A program made the position numbers and the translations under genes. 64,000 nucleotides of DNA, taken from positions 62,001 to 126,000 of the forward strand of contig QVIN01000006.1 of assembly GCA_003416985.1 (NCBI GenBank), given 5' to 3'. The notes beneath the pieces were generated by a model, which searched no databases, was not told the origin of the DNA, and saw only the letters and a list, made by a program, of their open reading frames with translations. Of this stretch, positions 18,200-27,196 are shown in pieces. The DNA comes from Duganella sp. BJB480 (GTDB lineage: Bacteria > Pseudomonadota > Gammaproteobacteria > Burkholderiales > Burkholderiaceae_D). How positions within the stretch are numbered: position 1 is the stretch's first letter; each line of letters begins with the position of its first letter.

Positions 18200-18840
18200 A
18201 GCTTTACACCTACTTCCGCAGTTCCGCCGCCTACCGCGTGCGGATTGCGCTGAACCTCAAAGGACTGACCTACGATGCCGTGCCGGTTCACCTGCTGCGC
18301 GACGGCGGCGAACAGCTCACCGACAGCTACCGCGCGCTCAATCCATCGGCGCTGCTGCCGACGCTGGACGACGACGGCAGCGTGATCGGCCAGTCGCTGG
18401 CCATCATCGAGTATCTGGAGGAGACGCGCCCGCAAGCGCCGCTGCTGCCTACCGGCGCGGCGGACCGTGCCCGCGTGCGCGCGCTGGCGCTGACGGTGGC
18501 CGCCGACACGCACCCGCTGGGCAACCTGCGCGTGCTGAAGTACCTGAAGGGGCAGTTGAAGGTGAGCGAAGAGGTCAAGCTCGAATGGCAGCAGCACTGG
18601 CTGCAGCTAGGCCTGGCGACGCTGGAGCGCATGCTGGCCGACGACCCGCGCACCGGCCGCTACTGCCACGGCGACACGCCGACGCTGGCCGATTGCTGCC
18701 TGGTGCCGCAGGTGTTCAGCGCCCAGCGCTTCGGCGTGGACATGACGCCCTATCCGACCGTCATGCGTATCCACGCCGCCTGCGGCGAGCTGCCCGCCTT
18801 CCAGCAGGCGCACCCGTCGCAGCAGCCGGACGCCGAATAG
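18196..18840 (+). CDS. maiA: Maleylacetoacetate/maleylpyruvate isomerase (zeta-class GST)
   Basis: A 214-residue GST-fold isomerase that uses glutathione for cis-trans isomerisation of maleylacetoacetate or maleylpyruvate. The active-site segment FRSSAAYRVRIALNLKG holds the zeta-class Ser-Ser pair and Arg. NPSALLPTLDDDGSVIGQSLAIIEYLEE gives the glutathione-binding loop. TPTLADCCLVPQVFSAQRFGVD is in the C-terminal helical domain. It is the last gene of the four-gene operon. Which maleyl substrate it handles cannot be told from sequence. Confidence 0.92.
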   Translation: MKLYTYFRSSAAYRVRIALNLKGLTYDAVPVHLLRDGGEQLTDSYRALNPSALLPTLDDDGSVIGQSLAIIEYLEETRPQAPLLPTGAADRARVRALALTVAADTHPLGNLRVLKYLKGQLKVSEEVKLEWQQHWLQLGLATLERMLADDPRTGRYCHGDTPTLADCCLVPQVFSAQRFGVDMTPYPTVMRIHAACGELPAFQQAHPSQQPDAE

Positions 18841-18863
18841 GCGCCGGCGGGATCACGGAAGGA

Positions 18864-20906
18864 TCAGAAGCGGGTGGTCAGCGTCACGCTCGCGTTGCGC
18901 GGCGCGCCCGGCTGGATCTGCACGTTGTTGATGGCCGACTCATAGAAGCGCGCATTGCCGACGTTGTTCAACTTGAACCGCACCTCATACTGCTTGGCGC
19001 GATAGCTGAGCGCCGCATCCACGCGGACGTAGCCGGGCAGGCGCACCGTATTGTCGGACAGCGCGAACTGGTCGCCGCTGAGAATCGCGCCCAGGCCCGC
19101 GCTCCACGCACCGCCCAGTTCCTGGTCCACCCACAGCGATGCGCGCTGGCGCGGCGTCATCTCCGCCCGGTTGCCGCTCGGGATATCGTTGGACGCCACG
19201 ATGCGCGCGTTGTTGTAGGTGTAGGACGCGTTCAGGCGGCCGCCTTGCCACAGCGCGCCTTGCAGCTCCAGCTCCACGCCCTGGTTGCGCTGTTTGCCGA
19301 CTTGTAGCTGGCGCAGACCGGCCGGATCGGTCGGGTCCAGCGTCAACTGGTTGCGTTGTTCGATGCGGAACAGCGCTGCGGTGGTGGAGATGCGTCCACC
19401 CAGCCACTCCTGCTTGTAGCCCACTTCCTGCAAATCGGTCTGCAGCGGCTTGACCTGCGACAGCGGCGTGCTGCCGCTGTAAAGCAGGTCGCCGCCGCCG
19501 GGCTGCGACGAGCGGCTCAGGTTCAGATACCACGATTGTCCATCGAGCGGCTGATACACCACGCCCGCGCGCGGCGAGACCACGTTGTCGGTGCGCTCGC
19601 TGAACACCTTGGTCAGGCGGTTGGTCTGCTCCTGCTGGAAGCGGTCGAAGCGCACGCCCGCCAGCGCCTTCCACTGCGGCGCGATGGTGATCTGGTCCTG
19701 CACGTACAGCGCCTGCGTCTTGGCCGTGAAGCCGTTGTTCAGCGCCACCGGCAGGGCGCCAAGGTTGGGCGCCGGCAGCACATGCTGCGGCGCGTACAGG
19801 TTCACCGGAAAGGCGATGCCGGTTTGCGCGGTGACCACGTCGCGCTTCTGGTCCGACAGCTCCGCGCCGGCCAGCAGCGCGTGCCGGTCCAGCGTGTACG
19901 CCAACTCGGTCTGGTTGATCAGGTTGCGCTGCGTCTGCGGGAAGTAGGTGATCTGGCGCGACACGGTGTTGTCCGCGTTGACGCGGCGGTTGCGGGTGTT
20001 CACGCCTTCGAGTTCGGTGCGGCTGTACTGGAAGGTGTTCTCCAGTTTCAGGCGGTCGTTGAAGCGGTGCTCCAGTTTGACCTTCGCCATGTCGCTGTCG
20101 GTGCTGGTGTAGTCGTAGCTCTCGCCGTAGAAGGTCGACGGCGACACCGCCACCGGCCGGCCAGCAAGCGACGGCACGCCGCGATCCGGCGTGCGGTCCT
20201 CGCGCTGCACCTCGGCCTGCAGCAGCAGCGAGGTGGCAGGCGACAGCGCAAACTTCACCGAGGGCGCCAGCAGCTTGCGCGTGTGTTCGACCACCTCGCG
20301 ATAGCTGTCGCCGGTGTCGTACACGGCGATCAGGCGGCCGTTGACGGTGCCGCTCAGCGCACCGCCGGCGTCGACGCTCACGCGCCGTTCGTTGTCCGAT
20401 CCCAGCGTGGCGGAGACTTCGGTCTCCTGCTTGGCGCGCGGCTGTTTGCTGACCCGGTTGATCAGGCCACCGGCCGAGCCGCGTCCATACAGCGCCGCCG
20501 CCGCGCCCTTGATCACTTCGATCTTCTCGACCGTCGCCAGGTCGCGCGAATACAGCGTGTCATCGCGCACGCCATCGAGGCTGGTGTCGCGCAGCGAGTA
20601 GAAGCCACGGATATAGAACTCGTCGCGGCGACCTTCGCCCTGGCCGGCCACCACGCTGCTGACGTAGTCCAGCGCATCCTTGCTGGTCAACGCGGCGCGG
20701 TTGCGCAGGTTTTCCTGGGTGACGACGCTGACCGATTGCGGCGCGTCGAGCAGGCTGCCCTGGGCCTTGGTGCCGCTGGCGCCGGCGGCCAGGCCGTCGC
20801 TGGAGCCGGTCACGGTCACCTGCTGCATGGTCTGGATGTCGTCCGCCTGCGCGGAAAAAACGAAGCCTGCCAGCAGCAGGGGAAGTGGTTTCAAAACTGT
20901 TTTCAT
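18864..20906 (-). CDS. TonB-dependent siderophore receptor
   Basis: A 680-residue outer-membrane receptor that takes up ferric siderophores using TonB energy. It has a signal peptide (LPLLLAGFVFSAQA), a TonB box region (MQQVTVTG), a plug domain (DAPQSVSVVTQENL; YIRGF; VEKIEVIKGAAAALYGRGSAGGLINRVSK), and a 22-strand barrel ending in Phe (VTLTTRF). A Fur-type box lies about 65 bases upstream. No siderophore synthesis genes are nearby, so it may take up siderophores made by others. Confidence 0.93.
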   Translation of the reverse strand: MKTVLKPLPLLLAGFVFSAQADDIQTMQQVTVTGSSDGLAAGASGTKAQGSLLDAPQSVSVVTQENLRNRAALTSKDALDYVSSVVAGQGEGRRDEFYIRGFYSLRDTSLDGVRDDTLYSRDLATVEKIEVIKGAAAALYGRGSAGGLINRVSKQPRAKQETEVSATLGSDNERRVSVDAGGALSGTVNGRLIAVYDTGDSYREVVEHTRKLLAPSVKFALSPATSLLLQAEVQREDRTPDRGVPSLAGRPVAVSPSTFYGESYDYTSTDSDMAKVKLEHRFNDRLKLENTFQYSRTELEGVNTRNRRVNADNTVSRQITYFPQTQRNLINQTELAYTLDRHALLAGAELSDQKRDVVTAQTGIAFPVNLYAPQHVLPAPNLGALPVALNNGFTAKTQALYVQDQITIAPQWKALAGVRFDRFQQEQTNRLTKVFSERTDNVVSPRAGVVYQPLDGQSWYLNLSRSSQPGGGDLLYSGSTPLSQVKPLQTDLQEVGYKQEWLGGRISTTAALFRIEQRNQLTLDPTDPAGLRQLQVGKQRNQGVELELQGALWQGGRLNASYTYNNARIVASNDIPSGNRAEMTPRQRASLWVDQELGGAWSAGLGAILSGDQFALSDNTVRLPGYVRVDAALSYRAKQYEVRFKLNNVGNARFYESAINNVQIQPGAPRNASVTLTTRF

Positions 20907-20969
20907 TGTTTGATTGCGGTAGCCGGGAAGGAACGCGAAACATTATCTTGTGCAAAGGTAAATGTCAAT

Positions 20970-20988
20970 GCAAATGATAATGATTCGT
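20970..20988 (-). promoter_or_regulatory. Fur box upstream of the TonB-dependent receptor
   Basis: GCAAATGATAATGATTCGT matches the 19-base Fur consensus at about 13 positions, including the central AATGATAAT core. It lies 64 bases before the receptor start and beyond the end of the GGDEF gene, as expected for iron repression of siderophore uptake. Confidence 0.7.
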
Positions 20989-21014
20989 GTTTGCCTAAAA
21001 GGAAAGCCGCCGTA

Positions 21015-22736
21015 TCAGGCGCTGACCACGCGGTCGCGCCCTTCGTGCTTGGCCTGGTAGAGCGCCTTGTCGGCCCGCGAGATCAGCGACGAGGCGCTGT
21101 CCGGCGGCCCGTCCGGCGTCGACGAGGCCACGCCGATGCTGACGGTGAGCGCGATCCGTTCGCCGTTGTCGCCCTCGATGCGCAGCATGGCGACATCGGC
21201 CCGCAGCCGTTCGGCGGCGCCGATGGCGACATCGATCCCGGTTTCCGGCATCAGCAGCACGAACTCCTCGCCGCCGAAGCGCGACGCCATGTCGATATTG
21301 CGCATGCCCCCCTCCAGCGCCCGCGCCACCGCCACGATGGCGCGGTCGCCCGCCTCGTGGCCGTAGACATCGTTGACGTCCTTGAAGTGGTCGATGTCGA
21401 CCATCAGCAGCGACAGCGAATGCTTGAAGCGCCGGCTGCGTTCCAGCTCCTTGTTGATCTGCTCCGTCATGCGGCGGCGGTTGCCGATGCCGGTCAGCGG
21501 ATCGGTGGTGGCCAGTTGTTCGAGCTTGGTGTTGGCCGCCATCAGCTCCAGCGTGCGCCGCGTCACCCGCGCCTCCAGCTGGTTGCGCTCATTGTGCAGC
21601 GCGAGCAGCGTCTGGCGCCGGCCGCGCAGCGCGAAAACCAGCGCCGAGATCAATACGCCCTCCAGCACGATCAGCGTGAGGCCGGCCAGTATCTGCCAAA
21701 GATATTCCTCGAATACGCTGCGCGGGCGGTTGACCCATTGCGCCGTCGGCGGAATATTCTGCAAGTGGAAGCGCTGCGTCGCGCCATGGTCGAACAGATA
21801 GCCGGGAATGCCGGCGATATCGGGCTTACGCTGCAACAGGATGGCGCCGATGGCGCGGCCTATGCGTTCGGCGCTGACCACGTAGCCGCCCACCACGCCG
21901 GGCACCACGATGGCCTCCCAGTTGGTGAAGATCGGCACCTGCGTGGTGGCCGCCAACCGGCGCGCGATGTCCACCGGCCGGCGGCGCTCGCCGGCGCTGT
22001 CGTGATAGCTGGGCAGCAGGAAGATGGCGCTGCCGGGCCGCAGCAGCGCGGCGCGGCGGAAGATCTCCGCATAGGTGAGATGGTCCCAGTATTCGAAGCG
22101 CAATTGCCGCGCATAGATGCCGGCCGCATCGCGCACGCCGTTCACCGATTCCTGCATGCGGTCGGTGCTGTCGCCGATCACCACCACATGCCGCACCTCC
22201 GGCGCCACCTGCGGGATCACGCCGATGGCGCGCTCGAAGCTGGCCTGCACCTGGTAGGCGATGCCGTCGTGCGGCGACCAGTTCAGGCGTCCATGGTTCA
22301 TGTAGTGGCGCGGCACGCCGCGGAACAGGTCGGGGCGGTCGCTGAGGAAGCGCGCCGCCACATAGTTCTCGGTGATGATGGCGTCGAACTGGATGTGCGC
22401 GTACTTGGTGCGCAGGTACTGCTCCATGCCGGCCTGCGCCTGCTCGTCGCCGACGCGCACGGCGTCGAAGCGTTCTTCGAAGATGCCCAGCGCGGAGGTC
22501 TGGCGGTTGTCGGCCAGTTCGGCCGACAGGCCCTTGTGGATCAGCGACTGCCAGGCCGACGCGGAATCGGAACCCAGCGAATACAGCACCAGCACCTTGC
22601 GCTCGCCGGCGGCCCACGTCGGCGCCGCCATCGCCGCCAGCGCCCACGCCAGCAGCGCGCAGCCCAGCAGCAGCCGGCGCCAGAGTTGGCGCGACCCGAT
22701 TCCCTGCGCGGCAAATGGATGATCCCTGTGCGGCAT
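21015..22736 (-). CDS. Diguanylate cyclase with periplasmic binding-protein-like sensor
   Basis: About 573 residues. A signal/TM segment (LLLGCALLAWALAAMAA) leads to a 280-residue periplasmic region like ABC substrate-binding proteins (KVLVLYSLGSDSASAWQ; VVVIGDSTDRM; PIFTNWEAIVVPGVVGGYVVS). A TM (LTLIVLEGVLISALVFAL), a short coiled coil, and a C-terminal GGDEF domain with an intact GGEEF follow. TDPLTGIGNRR and DIDHFKDVND are typical of active enzymes making c-di-GMP. No I-site RxxD is seen just before GGEEF. The start could also be 17 codons earlier (22787); neither start has a strong ribosome site. Confidence 0.88.
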   Translation of the reverse strand: MPHRDHPFAAQGIGSRQLWRRLLLGCALLAWALAAMAAPTWAAGERKVLVLYSLGSDSASAWQSLIHKGLSAELADNRQTSALGIFEERFDAVRVGDEQAQAGMEQYLRTKYAHIQFDAIITENYVAARFLSDRPDLFRGVPRHYMNHGRLNWSPHDGIAYQVQASFERAIGVIPQVAPEVRHVVVIGDSTDRMQESVNGVRDAAGIYARQLRFEYWDHLTYAEIFRRAALLRPGSAIFLLPSYHDSAGERRRPVDIARRLAATTQVPIFTNWEAIVVPGVVGGYVVSAERIGRAIGAILLQRKPDIAGIPGYLFDHGATQRFHLQNIPPTAQWVNRPRSVFEEYLWQILAGLTLIVLEGVLISALVFALRGRRQTLLALHNERNQLEARVTRRTLELMAANTKLEQLATTDPLTGIGNRRRMTEQINKELERSRRFKHSLSLLMVDIDHFKDVNDVYGHEAGDRAIVAVARALEGGMRNIDMASRFGGEEFVLLMPETGIDVAIGAAERLRADVAMLRIEGDNGERIALTVSIGVASSTPDGPPDSASSLISRADKALYQAKHEGRDRVVSA

Positions 22737-22835
22737 GGTCGGCGTTGAGTCCTGGTGCAAAACTGGCGCGTACGGCGAGGTTTGCATTAGGGAAAGTCTA
22801 GCACGCTTTCCCGCACGATTGTGCGGGTCATGCGG

Positions 22836-24002
22836 TCACGCGGCGCGCAAGGCGTCGACGATTTTCATGCGGGCCGCGCGCAGCGCCGGCAGGAAGCCGC
22901 CGACCATGCCCATCGCCAGCGAAAACATGAGCGTTTTGACCACGATGGCGGGCGTCAGTCGGAAGCCGAAGGCCAGCTCGGAGAAGGATTGGAAATTGGT
23001 GGTCGAGAAGGACAGGAACTGCATCAGCGAGGCGCAGGCCAGGCCCAGCGCGCCGCCCAGCACCGCCAGCAGCATCGACTCGGCCAGGAAGGCGGCCAGG
23101 ATGCTGCGGCGCTGGAAGCCCAGCGCGCGCAAGGTGCCGATCTCGCCGACGCGGTTGGCGACCGAGGCGTACATGGTGATGGTCGCGCCTATCATCGCGC
23201 CGATCGAGAAGATGATCGACAGGATCAGCCCCAGCACGCTGATGAAGGTCGACAGCGCCTTCGACTGGTCGGAGTAGAAGGTCTGTTCGCGCTTGGCGTC
23301 CAGCGTCAGGCGCTGGTCGGATTCGATGTCCTTCTTGAAGCCGTCGAACAGCGAGGTGTCGGCCAGCCGCAGCACCATGGCCGAATAGGCGTTGCGGCGG
23401 AAGGCCGGCATCAGCTGGTCGGCGTCGCCCCAGATCTCGGAATCGAAGCCGCTGTTGCCGGCGTCGAACAGGCCGACCACGGTCCACTCGCGCTGGCCGA
23501 AGCGCAGCGTCTCGCCGATGCCGGCGCCCTCGAAGCGGCGCGCGATGCTGGCGCCGGCGATGATCTCGGAGGCGCCGGGACGGAACATGCGGCCCGCCGT
23601 CAGCTTCACCTGCGGCCGCAGCGTCAGGCCGCGCGGCGAGATGCCGCGGATGATCACGTTGGACGGCTTGGCCGAGCCGCGCTTGTTGAGCGAGATGAGC
23701 ACCACCGTTTCCTTCGACAGCAAGGGCTGGCCGTCGGCGCCGCGCGCGATGGAAGGGTGGCTGGAGGCGATGCTGGCCTGGGTGCGGTCCACGCCGCTCT
23801 GCACCTCGGTGTCGGCCGAGCGGCGGATCAGGATCACGTTGTCGTATTCGCCGGTGGTGACCATGGTGTTGCGCAGGCCCTCGTCGAGCATCAGCACCGT
23901 GGCGAACACAAACACCACCAGCGCCAGGCCGGCGCCGGTCAGCGTGGTGGTCAGGCGGCGCGCCCACAGGTTGCGGGCCACGTAGGAAAGAGGAATCTTC
24001 AA
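22836..24002 (-). CDS. ABC exporter permease (FtsX/MacB type), TTG start
   Basis: A 388-residue inner-membrane permease. One N-terminal TM (TTLTGAGLALVVFVFATVL), a large periplasmic MacB-like domain (about 45-260), and three C-terminal TMs with the FtsX segment ANRVGEIGTLRALGFQRRSIL. The start is a TTG whose last two bases share the TGA stop of the upstream permease (TTGA), preceded by GAGGAG at good spacing; no ATG lies nearby. It works with the second permease, the ATPase and the adaptor protein next to it, like MacAB systems. The substrate is unknown. Confidence 0.87.
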   Translation of the reverse strand: MKIPLSYVARNLWARRLTTTLTGAGLALVVFVFATVLMLDEGLRNTMVTTGEYDNVILIRRSADTEVQSGVDRTQASIASSHPSIARGADGQPLLSKETVVLISLNKRGSAKPSNVIIRGISPRGLTLRPQVKLTAGRMFRPGASEIIAGASIARRFEGAGIGETLRFGQREWTVVGLFDAGNSGFDSEIWGDADQLMPAFRRNAYSAMVLRLADTSLFDGFKKDIESDQRLTLDAKREQTFYSDQSKALSTFISVLGLILSIIFSIGAMIGATITMYASVANRVGEIGTLRALGFQRRSILAAFLAESMLLAVLGGALGLACASLMQFLSFSTTNFQSFSELAFGFRLTPAIVVKTLMFSLAMGMVGGFLPALRAARMKIVDALRAA

Positions 24003-25156
24003 CCGATGCTCCTCAAGCCGTCGACGATGTTGATGCGCACCGCGCGGATGGTGGGCGCGATGGCGGCCACCGTGCCGATGACCAGCGCCGCCAGCACCTG
24101 CTGCAGCACCGTCAGCCGCGACACCTCGAACACCGGGAACATGGTGCCCATCACCTTGCCGAGGACAGTGGCGAACGGGAACAGGATGACGATGCCGATG
24201 GCCGCGCCGAACGCCGCCAGCAGCAGCGATTCGCCGAAGATCATCAGCGCCAGGAAGCCGGGGCCGAAGCCGAGTGCCTTCAAGGTGGCATATTCGCCCA
24301 GGCGCTCGCGCGCGCTCATGGCCATGGTGTTGGCCATCACCGCGCCGATGATGACGATCACCACGAAGGACACCACGCGGATCGCCACCACGATCGCCTC
24401 CGACATCGACACGAAGCCCAGTTGGAACGCCTTCTCGGTCTCGGTCAGCGTCTCGGCCAGCGAGTTGGCGAACTCCTTGTCGACGGCGGCGGAGATGCCG
24501 GCGGCGTTCTCCGGCTGGTCGATCTGCACCACGAACACGCCGATCTGGTTGGCGCGGCGCGGCGCCACCTTCTTCATCGTCTCGTTGACGTAGTCCCAGT
24601 GGAAGAACAGGGTGGCGGTGTTGGTGGTGCTTTGCCGGCCGTCGTAGATGCCGCGCACCACCAGCTCCCAGTTGCCGGGATAGATGGTGCCCTTGAGCGG
24701 GATGATGTCGCCGACCTTGAAGCCGTATTGGTCGGCCAGCTTGCGGCCGACGATGCAGCCCTTGCGGTCCTTGAGGAAGTCGGCGCGCTGCTCGGGCGGC
24801 AGCAGGTAGTCGGGATAGATGTCCAGGTAGCTCTCGCCGGAGATGGCGAACTGCGCGAAGAAGTTCTTGGGATCCTTGTACGTGCCCTGGAACCAGTTGG
24901 CGAAGCCGACCCCGGACACGCCCGGCACCGCGCGGATGCGCGCCTGGTAGGACAGCGGCAGCGGGAACACCAGCGAGGTCTTGTTGCGCGTGACCAGCGT
25001 GGTGTTGGACGCGCCCTCGGCGCCGGCGTACCACGCGTCGACCACCGTCTGCAGCAGGCCGAAGGAAAAGATCGCCACCACCAGGCCGAGGATGGTCAGC
25101 GAGGTGCGCAGCTTGTGGCGCATGGCGTTCTTGAAGATCAGCCGCAGCGTGTACAT
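23999..25156 (-). CDS. ABC exporter permease (FtsX/MacB type)
   Basis: A 385-residue permease paralogous in layout to its downstream partner: N-terminal TM (LTILGLVVAIFSFGLLQTVV), a periplasmic domain, then three TMs with AMSARERLGEYATLKALGFGPGFLAL. It follows the ATPase gene by 10 bases and overlaps the next permease by four. The two probably form a heterodimer, unlike MacB in which ATPase and permease are fused. Confidence 0.9.
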   Translation of the reverse strand: MYTLRLIFKNAMRHKLRTSLTILGLVVAIFSFGLLQTVVDAWYAGAEGASNTTLVTRNKTSLVFPLPLSYQARIRAVPGVSGVGFANWFQGTYKDPKNFFAQFAISGESYLDIYPDYLLPPEQRADFLKDRKGCIVGRKLADQYGFKVGDIIPLKGTIYPGNWELVVRGIYDGRQSTTNTATLFFHWDYVNETMKKVAPRRANQIGVFVVQIDQPENAAGISAAVDKEFANSLAETLTETEKAFQLGFVSMSEAIVVAIRVVSFVVIVIIGAVMANTMAMSARERLGEYATLKALGFGPGFLALMIFGESLLLAAFGAAIGIVILFPFATVLGKVMGTMFPVFEVSRLTVLQQVLAALVIGTVAAIAPTIRAVRINIVDGLRSIG

Positions 25157-25166
25157 GGTGCCAGGC

Positions 25167-25868
25167 CTATACGGTTGGTAAGGCCGGTTCGCCGGCGAGC
25201 AGTTCGCCCTTGTCGAGATGGACCATGTTGCGCGCCTGCGCCGCCGCGTTGGCGTCGTGCGTCACCATGATGATGGTCTTGCCCAGCTGCTGGTTGAGCT
25301 GCTGGAGCAGCGCCAGGATCTCGGCCGCCGAGTTGCGGTCCAAGTCGCCGGTCGGCTCGTCGGCCACGATCAGCGTCGGGTCGGTGACGATGGCGCGAGC
25401 GATGGCCACGCGCTGCTGCTGGCCTCCGGACAGCTCGTTCGGCGTGTGGTCCATGCGGTCGGCCAGGTTGACCATCTCCAGCGTCAGCTCCACGCGCTCG
25501 CGCCGTTCGCGCCGCGACAGGGGCGTGAGCAGCAGCGGCAGCTCCACGTTCTCGAACGCCGACAGCACCGGCATCAGGTTGTAGAACTGGAAGATGAAGC
25601 CGACGTTGGTCGAGCGCCAGTGCGCCAGGTCGCTCTCGCTCATGCCGGCGATGTCCAGGCCCGCGATGCGCAGCACGCCGCTATCGGGCTTGTCGATGCC
25701 GGCGATGAGGTTGAGCAGGGTGCTCTTGCCGGAGCCGGAAGGGCCCATCAGCGCCGTGAAATCGCCGGCCGGTATCGCCAGGCTGATATCGCGCAGCACC
25801 TCCACCACCTGGTCGCCGCGGCGGTAGGACTTGACCAGGTGTTCGATCAGTACCAGTGGTTCGCTCAT
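25167..25868 (-). CDS. ABC transporter ATP-binding protein (MacB/LolD class)
   Basis: A 233-residue ATPase that powers the two adjacent permeases. Walker A is GPSGSGKSTLL, Q-loop FQFYNLMPVLSAFENVELPL, signature LSGGQQQRVAIARA, Walker B LIVADEPTGDLD, and H-loop IMVTHD. The FQFYNL and LPLLL residues are typical of the MacB/LolD/FtsE branch, which couples to permeases of the FtsX type. It ends 10 bases before the first permease and begins 1 base after the adaptor gene stop. Confidence 0.95.
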   Translation of the reverse strand: MSEPLVLIEHLVKSYRRGDQVVEVLRDISLAIPAGDFTALMGPSGSGKSTLLNLIAGIDKPDSGVLRIAGLDIAGMSESDLAHWRSTNVGFIFQFYNLMPVLSAFENVELPLLLTPLSRRERRERVELTLEMVNLADRMDHTPNELSGGQQQRVAIARAIVTDPTLIVADEPTGDLDRNSAAEILALLQQLNQQLGKTIIMVTHDANAAAQARNMVHLDKGELLAGEPALPTV

Positions 25869-25869
25869 C

Positions 25870-27090
25870 TTATTTTTTCGCCAGGCTGACGGCGGCGCCG
25901 TCGTGCAGCTTGGCGTCCGGCGCCAGCACCACCTTGTCGCCGGGCTTGACGCCTTTGACCTCGGTCAGGTCGCCGATCTTGCGGCCCTGCGTGACCGGCA
26001 CCTGCTTCACCTTCTCGCCATCGAGCACGAACACCACCGGCTTGCCGTCGCGCGTGGCGATGGCGGCCGGCTGCACGGCGGTCACGGCCTGCCGGTCCTC
26101 CGGCGGCACGGCCTTCGACAGGAAGGCCACCTTGGCGCTCATGTCCGGCAGCACGCGCGGGTCATGGTCGACGAAGCGCACCTTGACCAGCAAGGTGGCC
26201 TTGCTGCGGTCCATGGTCGGCACCATGCGCGAGACGTTGCCGGCCAGGTGCAGCTCGGGGAAGGCGTCGAGCAGGATCTCGGTCGGCTGGTCGACGCGGA
26301 TCTTGCTGAGGTTAGATTCGGAGACGTCGGCCTCCACCTCCAGCGTGTCCATGTCGGCGATGGTGACCACCGCGCCCTTGCTGTCGGCGGCGGAGGAGAA
26401 GGGCGTGATGTTGTCGCCGACGTTGGCGCTCTTGGTCAGGATCACGCCGTCGAACGGCGCGCGTATCACCGTCTGGTCCAGCGCCACCTGCGCCACCTGC
26501 GCGTTGGCCCTGGCGGCGGCGATGGCGGCGTTGAAGCCGGCGATGTTGGCCTTGGCCTTGGTCAGCCGCGCCTGCGCGGTGTCGTAGGCGGAGGCGGTGA
26601 TGAATTTCTGGTTCAGCAGCTCGGCGGTGCGCTTGAAGTTGGCCTGGGCGTCGAGCAGCTCGGCCTGGCCCTGCTCCAGGTTGGCCTGCGCCACCTTGAC
26701 GTTGGCCTGCGCCTGGCCCAGCGCGGCGCTGACGTCGCGGTTCTCCAGCCGCGCGATGATCTCGTCCTTCTTGACCTTGCTGCCTTCGAGCACGCCCAGC
26801 CACTCCAGCCGGCCGGTGGCCTTGGACGACAGCGCCGCCTTGCGCTGCGCCACCACGTAGCCGGTGGCGTTGAGCAGGGTGTAGCTCTGCGAAGGCCAGG
26901 TCTGCGCCACGGTGACGGTTTCCACGCTGCTTTTGCCGCTGAACTGGCCCATGGCGACCTTGCCGCCAATGCCGGCCACGATCACCACCAGCGCGATCTT
27001 GATCCAGCGGCGGCGCTTGGACCGTTGCCCTTGAACCTGCGCGGGAGCACCGCGCTCTATTTTCAACCGGGAGATGTCGGGAGTCGCCAC
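25870..27090 (-). CDS. Periplasmic adaptor (HlyD/MacA family) of the ABC exporter
   Basis: A 406-residue membrane-fusion protein. An N-terminal TM (IKIALVVIVAGIGGKVAMG), a lipoyl-like domain (KATGRLEWLGVLEGSKVKKDEIIARLEN), a long alpha-helical hairpin rich in Gln and Ala (about 120-200), and the second lipoyl half (TVIRAPFDGVILTKSANVGDNI) follow in order. It is the first gene of the operon; GAGGAAC precedes the start. No outer-membrane TolC partner is present, so it probably shares one encoded elsewhere. Confidence 0.92.
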   Translation of the reverse strand: MATPDISRLKIERGAPAQVQGQRSKRRRWIKIALVVIVAGIGGKVAMGQFSGKSSVETVTVAQTWPSQSYTLLNATGYVVAQRKAALSSKATGRLEWLGVLEGSKVKKDEIIARLENRDVSAALGQAQANVKVAQANLEQGQAELLDAQANFKRTAELLNQKFITASAYDTAQARLTKAKANIAGFNAAIAAARANAQVAQVALDQTVIRAPFDGVILTKSANVGDNITPFSSAADSKGAVVTIADMDTLEVEADVSESNLSKIRVDQPTEILLDAFPELHLAGNVSRMVPTMDRSKATLLVKVRFVDHDPRVLPDMSAKVAFLSKAVPPEDRQAVTAVQPAAIATRDGKPVVFVLDGEKVKQVPVTQGRKIGDLTEVKGVKPGDKVVLAPDAKLHDGAAVSLAKK

Positions 27091-27196
27091 AAGTTCCTCA
27101 CAAGTTCACGCTGCATGAATGTTGACAATTAAGTCAGCAAATAGTGCTGGAAAAACCCGTTTGCCGCAAGTTCTATCGAGCGGCAGGCGCCGCCGC

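Noticed and set aside
19356..22748. An 1130-codon plus-strand open frame opposite the TonB receptor and GGDEF genes.
   Set aside because: It is the antisense shadow of two clear genes, rich in His/Arg/Gln as expected from high-GC third-position bias, with no motif.
22836..25034. A 732-codon frame that could be a fused permease.
   Set aside because: The first half is an out-of-frame reading of the upstream permease. TM and periplasmic domains begin only after the TTG at 24002.
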